From assembly GCA_025455225.1 (NCBI GenBank), contig JALOMY010000281.1, forward strand, positions 1 through 8,286: DNA of 8,286 nt, written 5' to 3'. Positions 1 to 5,549 of the stretch are shown piece by piece (the stretch's first letter is position 1; each line of letters opens with the position of its first letter). Origin of the DNA: Cyclobacteriaceae bacterium (GTDB taxonomy: Bacteria > Bacteroidota > Bacteroidia > Cytophagales > Cyclobacteriaceae). The notes beneath the pieces were generated by a model. That model ran no database searches and was not told the origin of the DNA. It saw only the letters and a list, made by a program, of their open reading frames with translations. The translations under genes were made by a program, and so were the position numbers.

Positions 1-46
1 TTTAAATCTATTAATTAACCGCGAACTTGAGTAAAGAATTTAATAA

Positions 47-676
47 ATGGGATTACGTAAAGAAAAAGCAGCCCGGTTGAAAGTCCAGGTGCTGGATCAT
101 ACACTGAAACTCACCGGGAAAAAACCGTTTGAAGATCTTTACGTTGAGGACCTTTGTGCTAAAGTTAAGATCAGCAAGGTTACATTTTTCAAATATTTTC
201 CCCAAAAGGAAGATTTATTACTCTATTATTTCCGGGTGTGGTGCCTGGGCCGGGCTGTAGAATTATCCTCGAAGCCCAAAGAAGGATTACAGGGTTTGTA
301 TTACCTGAGTGATAAAATGAGCGAAGCGTGTGACAGCCATCCCGGCATTATGCTAAGCTTATTAGGTTACCTGGCTGATGTCAAAAGAAACCTGAAACCT
401 TTCCCGGTTAAAGCAGAAGAGAAATCCATTCTTTATCCGGATGTTCCGGGTGTTCAGGCAATGGAGATTCTTTCGTTAGACCAGATGCTGGAGAAGTTTG
501 TTCTGGAAGCCATTTTTAAAAAGGAGATAACTAAATCATCTTCTACACGCGACATCACAAACCTTTTACTCACTACTTTATTGGGATCGATCGTAACAAG
601 TCATATAAATCAGATCAGTCCTTTGCGGTTTTATTTCCGGAAGAACATCGATTTGATTTTGAAAGGTCTTCAGTAG
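47..676 (+). CDS. TetR/AcrR-family transcriptional regulator
   Basis: This 209-residue protein has the size and layout of a TetR/AcrR repressor: a short N-terminal DNA-binding domain and a longer helical ligand-binding and dimerisation domain. The helix-turn-helix lies at about residues 28-58. It carries the family pattern FEDLYVEDLCAKVKIS, then VTFFKYFPQKEDLL, matching the usual 'VxxIAxxAGVSxGTFYxYFxxKEeLL'. The start is ATG at 47 in an AT-rich leader; the promoter may lie partly outside the window. The C-terminal domain (about 70-209) resembles no ligand class I can name, so the inducer is unknown. TetR repressors usually control themselves and a neighbouring gene, so the outer-membrane protein at 933 is a possible target. 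That link is inference. The family call is firm and the regulon is unknown. Confidence 0.88.
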   Translation: MGLRKEKAARLKVQVLDHTLKLTGKKPFEDLYVEDLCAKVKISKVTFFKYFPQKEDLLLYYFRVWCLGRAVELSSKPKEGLQGLYYLSDKMSEACDSHPGIMLSLLGYLADVKRNLKPFPVKAEEKSILYPDVPGVQAMEILSLDQMLEKFVLEAIFKKEITKSSSTRDITNLLLTTLLGSIVTSHINQISPLRFYFRKNIDLILKGLQ

Positions 677-734
677 TGGAGTTTGTTTCAGGTAGTAATT
701 TTTTGATAAGTTTCTAAAGAATCTGTCACAGGGA

Positions 735-769
735 CAGGTTGATAACCGGGTAACGATTTCCGGAACCTG
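735..769 (+). other. Imperfect hairpin downstream of the TetR gene
   Basis: CAGGTT (735-740) pairs with AACCTG (764-769), and CCGG (746-749) pairs with CCGG (760-763). This gives a 10-bp stem with a five-base bulge (GATAA) and a ten-base loop. A second small stem, CTGTC/GACAG (723-727 with 733-737), overlaps its left arm, so the two could be alternatives. There is no T-tract after it, so it is not a typical intrinsic terminator. It may slow transcription out of the regulator gene or protect the 3' end. Confidence 0.3.
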
Positions 770-860
770 ATAAACAATCAAGAATTCTCACTAATTGTCA
801 ATCTGCATTTTTATCTAATTGCCTTTTCCATGAAAATGCAAATTCAAACTTGATAAGGGT

Positions 861-891
861 ATTGTTAAATCGGGTTAACTAATTAACTTTC
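861..891 (+). promoter_or_regulatory. Candidate promoter of the outer-membrane protein gene, with overlapping palindrome
   Basis: ATTG (861-864), 19 bases, then TAACTTTC (884-891) fits the Bacteroidota promoter pattern TTTG-N19-TAnnTTTG with one mismatch in each element. Transcription would begin near 898, leaving a leader of about 35 bases before ATG 933. The inverted repeat GTTAA-CTAA-TTAAC (874-887) runs into the -7 element, where a bound repressor would block RNA polymerase. The rest of 677-932 holds the hairpin described separately and no credible gene. Confidence 0.45.
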
Positions 892-932
892 ATATGTAAT
901 CCGTAAAACCTATCAAACCCTATAAATCTAAT

Positions 933-1766
933 ATGAAAAAGACCTCATTACTTTTGCTGGCATGTATGTTAACGTACGCTTCAGTTTTAGCCCAGGAAGA
1001 AGGGCAGGCAGTAGCACTTGAACGATTTACTTATGATAAAAGCTTTTATTTCGGAGGCGGTGTTTCTTTACCGTTTGGAGAGAATATTGGCGACTACAGT
1101 CTGGGCTATAATTTTGAAGCAGGATTCTTAAAACGCACCAACAGGGTGTTTTCTATCGGTGCGTCTTTGTCAGCACTCTTTATGTCGTATGATCCGGAAG
1201 TGACAGACAATAGTTTGGGTAATGCCTATGTTGGATTTATTGATGATCCTGATGACCCCGATTACTGGGAAGGTTATGTGATTGAACTTGAAGGTGGCAA
1301 CATAAGTATCATATCACTGGCATTAAATCTTAAACTCGATTTTATACCAATTAGCGACAATAGTAAAATTGCGATCTATGGTTTTGCCAAGCCATTTGTT
1401 GCATATGCATCACGCTCTGATGTTAGCGGCAATTCAACGTACTTAAAAACAGATGACCCTGACGGGCTTACCAATTGGCGGGTTGTGGAGGAAGATATTC
1501 TATGGGGGCCGGAAGATTACCCTGCATTGGCTGCGGAATCTACGTTCACGGGCGGAATTTTTATTGGACCGGGTATCGAGTTTATGCCTTCGAAGAAGAC
1601 TTCCTTTTTTATTCAGGTTCCATTTGGTTACACATTCCCAATTTCATACGTAAGTACCAGTGCATACGATGAAACACTTGACAGCTACTTTGATGACGAA
1701 TTCCCGATTGTTAAAGAAGGGTTTCCTTCTATAAGTTTTCAGGCAGGATTGTCCTTTAAATTTTGA
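933..1766 (+). CDS. Outer-membrane beta-barrel protein
   Basis: The 277-residue product starts with a clear Sec signal peptide: MKK, a hydrophobic run to about residue 20, then a likely cut near VLAQ. After it come alternating beta-strand-like segments rich in glycine and aromatics, such as FYFGGGVSLPFG, GAGFL-like turns and FIGPGIEFMP. The protein ends SISFQAGLSFKF. A C-terminal strand closing on phenylalanine is the recognition signal for the BAM machinery, so I place it in the outer membrane as a small barrel of the OmpA/porin-like type. Acidic, aspartate-rich loops (DDPDDPDYWEG, DDPDG, DSYFDDEFP) would face outwards and might bind cations. The cargo or role is unknown. The ATG start is set by the signal peptide. 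The TPR-caspase gene starts 38 bases downstream on the same strand, so the two may be co-transcribed. Confidence 0.8.
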   Translation: MKKTSLLLLACMLTYASVLAQEEGQAVALERFTYDKSFYFGGGVSLPFGENIGDYSLGYNFEAGFLKRTNRVFSIGASLSALFMSYDPEVTDNSLGNAYVGFIDDPDDPDYWEGYVIELEGGNISIISLALNLKLDFIPISDNSKIAIYGFAKPFVAYASRSDVSGNSTYLKTDDPDGLTNWRVVEEDILWGPEDYPALAAESTFTGGIFIGPGIEFMPSKKTSFFIQVPFGYTFPISYVSTSAYDETLDSYFDDEFPIVKEGFPSISFQAGLSFKF

Positions 1767-1778
1767 ATAGCCGTTCAG

Positions 1779-1786
1779 TATATTTG
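1779..1786 (+). promoter_or_regulatory. Possible -7 element for the TPR-caspase gene
   Basis: TATATTTG matches the Bacteroidota -7 consensus TAnnTTTG exactly and sits 18 bases before the GTG start at 1805. No TTTG or TTG lies at the expected distance upstream, so this may be a weak promoter or chance. If it is real, the caspase gene can be expressed separately from the outer-membrane protein gene. Confidence 0.3.
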
Positions 1787-1804
1787 TTTTGTAGTTAAAA
1801 TTTC

Positions 1805-3132
1805 GTGAAAGCCACGATTACCATATTCTGGATTTTGTTCTGTGTAAATTGCACCTGGGCGCAGTATAAGCTCTACGAGGAAGGTGTACGAAGATACAAT
1901 GCGAAGGAATACTATGGTGCAATTGAAAGTTTTTCTGATTTTTTAACGAGGCAGGCTCGCGACCGTAAATTTGATGCTGATGCTTATTACTGGAGAGGAA
2001 TGTCAGCCTATATGCTTAAAGATTATTCTATAGCCATTGAAGACTTCCGTCAAAGCATTACATTAAATCATCCAAAAAAGGGCAATGCATATTGGTTGAT
2101 TGCAAAATGTAATTGGGGAACACTCAAGCGGCTATTAACGATTTACAACAAGCACTTGCATTACAACCGGCCAATGAGGATTATAAGATCAAACTTGAAT
2201 CTTACTCCCCTTCATCTCAAGCAGAAATTGCACGGAGCACGACAACTCAAAAGAATACTGAATTAATTTCCGAAACTAAGAAGGACGATAATCAAAAGGT
2301 TAATGTTCCTTTAAAAGAAGAACCTGCTAAGCAAGAAGCCATAACTTCTCAACCTCCACCAAATCAACAAGTTGTTTCAGTAGTTTTACCGGTTAATAAG
2401 GAGACAACGATAGAGAAATTATACAAAGATGAAAAGCGGATTGCACTGGTAATTGGTAATTCAAATTACAGCAAGGAAATCGGAGTCCTGAAAAATCCAG
2501 TTAATGATGCAACTGATTTTGCCGAGTCGTTGAAGTCTATGAATTTCGAAGTGATCTTAATAACCGATGCCAGTTATGGAAAGATCCGAGTTGAGATGAT
2601 GAAGTTCAGGGATAAATTAAATGAGGGTGATCGCGACAAAACGGTAGGCCTGTTTTACTATGCAGGCCACGGCCTGCAGTATGAAGGTGAAAATTATATT
2701 GTACCGGTTGATGCAGAAATTCAGTTTGAGGATGATATTCCCCGATTCTGTTTTCCAATTCAAAAGATGGTCTTAAACCAAATGGAGTTAACGAATTCCA
2801 GAATGAACATTGTAATTTTGGATGCCTGCAGAAATAATCCATTTCCGGTAATACACAGAAGCATCGGGGAATCGTCCGGACTTGGCGAAATGAAAAAAGC
2901 CAGGGGGGCGTTTATTGCCTATGCAACTTCACCCGGCTCAGTTGCCTCTGATGGAAATGGTAGAAACGGATTGTATACCCAGGAATTAATTAAGGCTATG
3001 AATAAGCCCAATCTGACAATTGAGCAGGTTTTTAAGGAGGTGCGGGCTAATGTTCTTCGTCAATCGGGTGAAAAGCAAAATCCGTGGGAAAACTCCAATA
3101 TAATTGGTGACTTTTACTTTAAGTTAAATTGA
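1805..3132 (+). pseudogene. Secreted TPR-caspase (peptidase C14) protein, frame broken by one missing base
   Basis: Two overlapping frames encode one protein. The first (1805-2266, GTG start) has a signal peptide (MKATITIFWILFCVNCTWAQ), one TPR at about residues 20-50, a second at about 60-95 and the start of a third. The second (2113-3132) continues that third TPR as LGNTQAAINDLQQALALQP. It then has a low-complexity linker (Q, S, T, K, P rich) and a caspase p20-like domain starting KRIALVIGNSNY. The catalytic histidine is in YYAGHG (codon 2668-2670) and the cysteine in LDACRNNP (codon 2827-2829), both intact. One extra base at about 2111-2113 would join the parts as AKC-x-LGN, a standard TPR, giving 442 residues. 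As read, frame one runs into unrelated sequence and stops at 2264-2266. Frame two has TAA directly before its TTG. The product would be a periplasmic or surface caspase-like protease with a TPR binding domain. Substrate and partners are unknown. The cause may be mutation or a sequencing error. Confidence 0.85.
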
Positions 3133-3151
3133 GCTTATAAACCCTTAAGCT
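3132..3151. terminator. Weak hairpin between converging genes
   Basis: AGCTTA (3132-3137) and TAAGCT (3146-3151) form a six-base-pair stem with an eight-base loop. It starts at the last base of the caspase stop codon and lies before the end of the minus-strand lipoprotein gene. A site between converging genes is a natural place for a two-way terminator, but the stem is weak and there is no T-tract on either side. Confidence 0.25.
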
Positions 3152-3174
3152 GATTCCGGATTCTAATTCTGTAT

Positions 3175-3378
3175 TTAACTTTTCATCTTCACCCGTTTTA
3201 CGCCTTGCTTTTCTGGTTCGAACTTGATCCGACCAACACGCCATTTCTTTTTATAAACATGATCCTTGTACCAGCTGTGATGATATTTGGGTTTAACGGC
3301 CTTGCTGGTTCCGGCTGATCGCTGGCTGCATGACGTAAACACAATGACTAATACCAATGCCGGAATGACTTTTCTCAT
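3175..3378 (-). CDS. Small, very basic lipoprotein of unknown function
   Basis: The 67-residue product starts MRKVIPALVLVIVFTSC, a complete lipoprotein signal peptide: a basic start, a hydrophobic run and a lipobox ending in cysteine at about residue 17. The mature part is only about 50 residues and is dominated by Lys, Arg, His, Tyr and Trp (SWYKDHVYKKKWRVGRIKF). It would be anchored to a membrane on the periplasmic or outer face. I recognise no domain. The signal peptide, the isolated minus-strand position and the clean intergenic space on both sides argue that it is a real gene rather than a shadow frame. The basic tail could bind nucleic acid, LPS or anionic polymer, but that is speculation. 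It is transcribed away from dps and shares a 58-base upstream region with it. Confidence 0.65.
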   Translation of the reverse strand: MRKVIPALVLVIVFTSCSQRSAGTSKAVKPKYHHSWYKDHVYKKKWRVGRIKFEPEKQGVKRVKMKS

Positions 3379-3392
3379 GGAAATTCGTGTTA

Positions 3393-3409
3393 TAAAAATA
3401 GTATTTTTA
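3393..3409. promoter_or_regulatory. Palindrome in the divergent lipoprotein/dps intergenic region
   Basis: TAAAAATA-G-TATTTTTA is a perfect 8-1-8 inverted repeat in the 58-base gap between the two divergent start codons. Each arm resembles a -7 element read outwards (TATTTTTA against TAnnTTTG). A -7 element there would place both transcription starts shortly before the ATGs. The geometry is also like a Fur/PerR-type operator (7-1-7 repeat), and such regulators often control dps. Either reading is inference, because an AT-rich stretch can form such a repeat by chance. Confidence 0.4.
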
Positions 3410-3436
3410 ACCTAACGCGAATAAAGTAACTGAATT

Positions 3437-3919
3437 ATGGCAAAGACCAACCAAATCGGATTAGAAACAAAAGATTCCAAAGCATTGGCCAATGGATTAA
3501 ATGATCTTTTGGCGAACTACCAGGTGTTCTATATGAATGCCCGGGGATTTCACTGGAACATTAAAGGTGAAAAGTTCTTTGAACTTCACCTGAAGTTTGA
3601 AGAATTATATAACGATGCCCTTGTTAAGATCGATGAAATTGCTGAACGGATCTTAACCCTTGGATTTACCCCGTTGCACAGTTACACCGATTACATCAGG
3701 CATTCGGAAGTAAAGGAAAAGAAAGATATCTCTGACGGGGCATCGGCAGTTCAGCTTGTCCTGGACGGATTTAAGATTTTATTAATCAAAGAACGTGAGT
3801 TGCTAAAGCTTTCAGGTGAAGCCGATGATGAAGGTACCAATGCCCTGATGAGTGATTACATTCGCGAACAGGAGAAACTCGTTTGGATGTACTCGGCCTA
3901 TCTAAACAGAAAAGGATGA
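3437..3919 (+). CDS. dps: Dps-family DNA-protection/ferritin-like protein
   Basis: The 160-residue length and the four-helix-bundle sequence are those of Dps, which forms a 12-subunit shell that oxidises Fe(II) with peroxide and stores the iron, guarding DNA from hydroxyl radicals in the cytoplasm. The inter-subunit ferroxidase ligands are all present at the family spacing: His39 (in GFHWNIKG), His51, Glu55, Asp66 and Glu70 (in DEIAER). These line up with the H-H-D-D-E set of E. coli Dps (51, 63, 67, 78, 82), with Glu for Asp at the third position. The N-terminus is short with few lysines, so direct DNA binding through a basic tail is less likely than in E. coli. The ATG start at 3437 fits the family N-terminus. 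The stop codon overlaps the start of the next gene, so the two are probably translated together. Confidence 0.95.
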   Translation: MAKTNQIGLETKDSKALANGLNDLLANYQVFYMNARGFHWNIKGEKFFELHLKFEELYNDALVKIDEIAERILTLGFTPLHSYTDYIRHSEVKEKKDISDGASAVQLVLDGFKILLIKERELLKLSGEADDEGTNALMSDYIREQEKLVWMYSAYLNRKG

Positions 3920-4230
3920 AAACCTACGATACACTTGTTGTCGCGATGAACGATTTGAAGCGTAAAGGTTATACTTACGATTTTAACCTGCATTCCGATT
4001 CAATCGAGTGCCCACCCTTGAAACTACGCCTGGCACCGGAAGAGTTTCATGTCGATGAAGTGCATCGCTTTGAAGGACAAACCAACCCGGATGACAACTC
4101 AATATTGTTTGCGATCACATCATCCTCCGGAATAAAAGGATTACTGGTAGATGCTTATGGCGTTTATTCAGAATCCCTGAGTACGACCATGATCCAAAAG
4201 CTCAACCTTGATCGAAATACGGATTATTGA
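3916..4230 (+). CDS. Small conserved Bacteroidota protein of unknown function
   Basis: I choose the ATG at 3916, which overlaps the dps stop as ATGA, giving 104 residues. Starting earlier at 3883 would add 11 residues lying inside dps. The sequence (MKTYDTLVVAMNDLKRKGYT, then ECPPLKLRLAPEEFHVDEVHRFEG, NPDDNSILFAI and GIKGLLVDAYGVY) belongs to a small soluble family that I recall from many Bacteroidota genomes. It is sometimes labelled 'phosphoribosylpyrophosphate synthetase', but it is far too short to be that enzyme and lacks its PRPP-binding motif. There is no signal peptide or membrane segment, so it is cytoplasmic. The overlap suggests translational coupling with Dps and perhaps a link to stress or iron handling, which is inference. 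No function can be assigned. Confidence 0.8.
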   Translation: MKTYDTLVVAMNDLKRKGYTYDFNLHSDSIECPPLKLRLAPEEFHVDEVHRFEGQTNPDDNSILFAITSSSGIKGLLVDAYGVYSESLSTTMIQKLNLDRNTDY

Positions 4231-4254
4231 GGACTCAAATTTTTTATTCCAATT

Positions 4255-4285
4255 TTTGGATAAACGAAAGGGGGAAGTATCTTTG
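4255..4285 (+). promoter_or_regulatory. Promoter of tRNA-Asp
   Basis: TTTG (4255-4258), 19 bases, then TATCTTTG (4278-4285) fits the Bacteroidota promoter pattern TTTG-N19-TAnnTTTG exactly. It places the start of transcription a few bases before the mature tRNA at 4298, so the precursor has a very short 5' leader. Confidence 0.75.
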
Positions 4286-4297
4286 CACACCTTTTAA

Positions 4298-4371
4298 GGT
4301 CCGGTAGTTCAGCTGGTTAGAATGCCTGCCTGTCACGCAGGAGGTCGCGGGTTCGAGTCCCGTCCGGACCG
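4298..4371 (+). tRNA. tRNA-Asp (anticodon GTC)
   Basis: A full cloverleaf of 74 bases can be drawn. The acceptor stem is GGTCCGG (4298-4304) with CCGGACC (4364-4370), and the discriminator base is G at 4371. The D arm contains AGCTGGTTA. The anticodon stem is CCTGC/GCAGG around the loop CTGTCAC, with anticodon GTC at 4332-4334. The T arm has the loop TTCGAGT. The discriminator G and the GTC anticodon are both identity elements for aspartyl-tRNA synthetase. The genome encodes only CC after the discriminator, so the CCA end must be completed by nucleotidyltransferase. It is a single gene with its own promoter and terminator. Confidence 0.97.
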
Positions 4372-4376
4372 CCTCT

Positions 4377-4410
4377 AAAGCCCTGATAATCAATTGATTT
4401 TCAGGGCTTT
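4377..4410 (+). terminator. Terminator of tRNA-Asp
   Basis: AAAGCCCTGA (4377-4386) pairs perfectly with TCAGGGCTTT (4401-4410). Inside them, after one T-T mismatch, the perfect palindrome AATCAATTGATT extends the stem almost to the tip. The sequence after it, ATGCTTTTATAGTTTT, is T-rich. The A and T runs on both sides would let it work from either strand. Confidence 0.8.
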
Positions 4411-4433
4411 ATGCTTTTATAGTTTTACTGCGG

Positions 4434-4468
4434 TTTTGTATTGTTTTTGCGCTTAACTGCTAACTTTG
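4434..4468 (+). promoter_or_regulatory. Promoter of accA
   Basis: TAACTTTG (4461-4468) is an exact match to the Bacteroidota -7 element TAnnTTTG. Candidate -33 elements are TTTTG at 4434-4438 or TTG at 4441-4443, with gaps of 22 and 17 bases. Transcription would begin near 4475. This rules out the in-frame TTG at 4466 as the start codon, because it lies inside the promoter, and supports ATG 4490. Confidence 0.65.
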
Positions 4469-4489
4469 TACGCAACAAGATTGTATGCT

Positions 4490-5440
4490 ATGCTGTTGGA
4501 TTTTGAAAAACCTATTGCTGAGCTCGAGGCCAAATTGAAGGATATGAAACAGTTGGCAGACGAAGATGACAAGACAGTAAGCAATGCAATCAAGGCACTG
4601 GAAAATAAAATCCAGGAACTGAAGAAAGAAACATTTGAAAATCTTACGGGCTGGCAACGGGTACAACTGTCCCGTCATCCCGACCGCCCCTATACGCTGG
4701 ATTATATCTACGCATTAACTTCTGAATTTATTGAATTGCATGGCGACCGTGGTGTTTCCGATGATAAGGCCATGGTAGGCGGGTTGGGCACCATCAATGG
4801 AAAAACCTTTATGCTAATCGGTCAGCAGAAGGGAAGAAATACCAAGCAGCGTCAGTTAAGGAATTTTGGTATGGCAAATCCCGAAGGTTATAGAAAAGCA
4901 CTTCGCCTGATGCGGTTAGCCGAGAAGTTCAATAAGCCGATCGTCACATTTATAGATACACCCGGAGCCTTTCCTGGATTGGAAGCAGAAGAACGAGGAC
5001 AAGGCGAAGCCATTGCCCGCAACTTGAAAGAAATGTTTTCTCTTCGTGTGCCGGTTATTTGCATCATCATCGGTGAAGGGGCATCTGGTGGAGCATTGGG
5101 AATTGGTATTGGTGATCGCGTTTATATGCTCGAGAATACCTGGTATTCGGTGATTTCCCCTGAGTCCTGTTCTTCCATTCTCTGGAGAAGCTGGGATTAT
5201 AAGGAGCAAGCTGCAGAAGTATTGAAGCTTACCGCAAAAGACATGCATAAACTGAAAATGGTTGATGGAATCATCAAAGAGCCATTAGGAGGTGCACACA
5301 CCGATGCGCATTGGATGGCTGAAGAAGTGAAAAAGACAATTTTGCAGGCTACCCAGGAGTTGGAGAAACTAAGTCCGGAGGAACGCATCCGGCAACGAAT
5401 TGATAAGTTTTGTGCCATGGGTGTGGTGAAAATGAAATGA
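4490..5440 (+). CDS. accA: Acetyl-CoA carboxylase carboxyltransferase subunit alpha
   Basis: With the start at ATG 4490 the product has 316 residues, close to the 319 of E. coli AccA. AccA pairs with AccD in the cytoplasm to move the carboxyl group from biotin on AccB to acetyl-CoA, making malonyl-CoA, the first committed step of fatty-acid synthesis. The N-terminal 50 residues are a charged helical, coiled-coil-like segment (IAELEAKLKDMKQL). The crotonase-like carboxyltransferase domain follows, with family-typical stretches HGDRGVSDDKAMVGGLG, QQKGRNTKQR, FGMANPEGYRKALRLM, TFIDTPGAFPGLEAEERGQG, IGEGASGGALGIG and ENTWYSVISPESCSSILW. All are intact. It is a single-gene transcription unit with promoter and terminator; accD is not nearby. 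Identification is secure. Confidence 0.97.
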   Translation: MLLDFEKPIAELEAKLKDMKQLADEDDKTVSNAIKALENKIQELKKETFENLTGWQRVQLSRHPDRPYTLDYIYALTSEFIELHGDRGVSDDKAMVGGLGTINGKTFMLIGQQKGRNTKQRQLRNFGMANPEGYRKALRLMRLAEKFNKPIVTFIDTPGAFPGLEAEERGQGEAIARNLKEMFSLRVPVICIIIGEGASGGALGIGIGDRVYMLENTWYSVISPESCSSILWRSWDYKEQAAEVLKLTAKDMHKLKMVDGIIKEPLGGAHTDAHWMAEEVKKTILQATQELEKLSPEERIRQRIDKFCAMGVVKMK

Positions 5441-5463
5441 AGTACCACAGATAGTAAATGGAG

Positions 5464-5485
5464 AGGCTGCAATCGCAGCCTTTTT
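5464..5485 (+). terminator. Rho-independent terminator of accA
   Basis: AGGCTGC (5464-5470) and GCAGCCT (5475-5481) form a GC-rich seven-base-pair stem with the loop AATC, followed at once by a T-run (5481-5485). It lies 23 bases after the accA stop codon. This is a classic intrinsic terminator. Confidence 0.88.
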
Positions 5486-5549
5486 AATTTTAAATGAAGT
5501 GAGTTAGGCAGAATAGGATTAATTTTATTCCGTACTGGAGCGGATCAAA

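Noticed and set aside
578..781. Minus-strand open frame of 67 codons at the end of the TetR gene
   Set aside because: It overlaps the regulator gene antisense, has no recognisable domain or signal and is most likely a shadow frame.
2661..2678. Perfect inverted repeat TGCAGGCC-AC-GGCCTGCA over the caspase histidine codons
   Set aside because: It is inside a conserved coding motif (AGHGLQ), and the bases follow from codon choice. There is no sign of a regulatory role.
1805..3132. A new defence or cell-death island built around the caspase
   Set aside because: The protein has a signal peptide, and no sensor, effector or nuclease partners lie nearby. The neighbours are housekeeping genes.
4466..4489. 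Earlier TTG start for accA, adding eight residues
   Set aside because: The TTG is inside the TAACTTTG promoter element, and the extra residues do not fit the family N-terminus.
4460..5472. Several minus-strand open frames across accA
   Set aside because: They lie opposite a strongly conserved gene, have no family features and cross the accA promoter or terminator.
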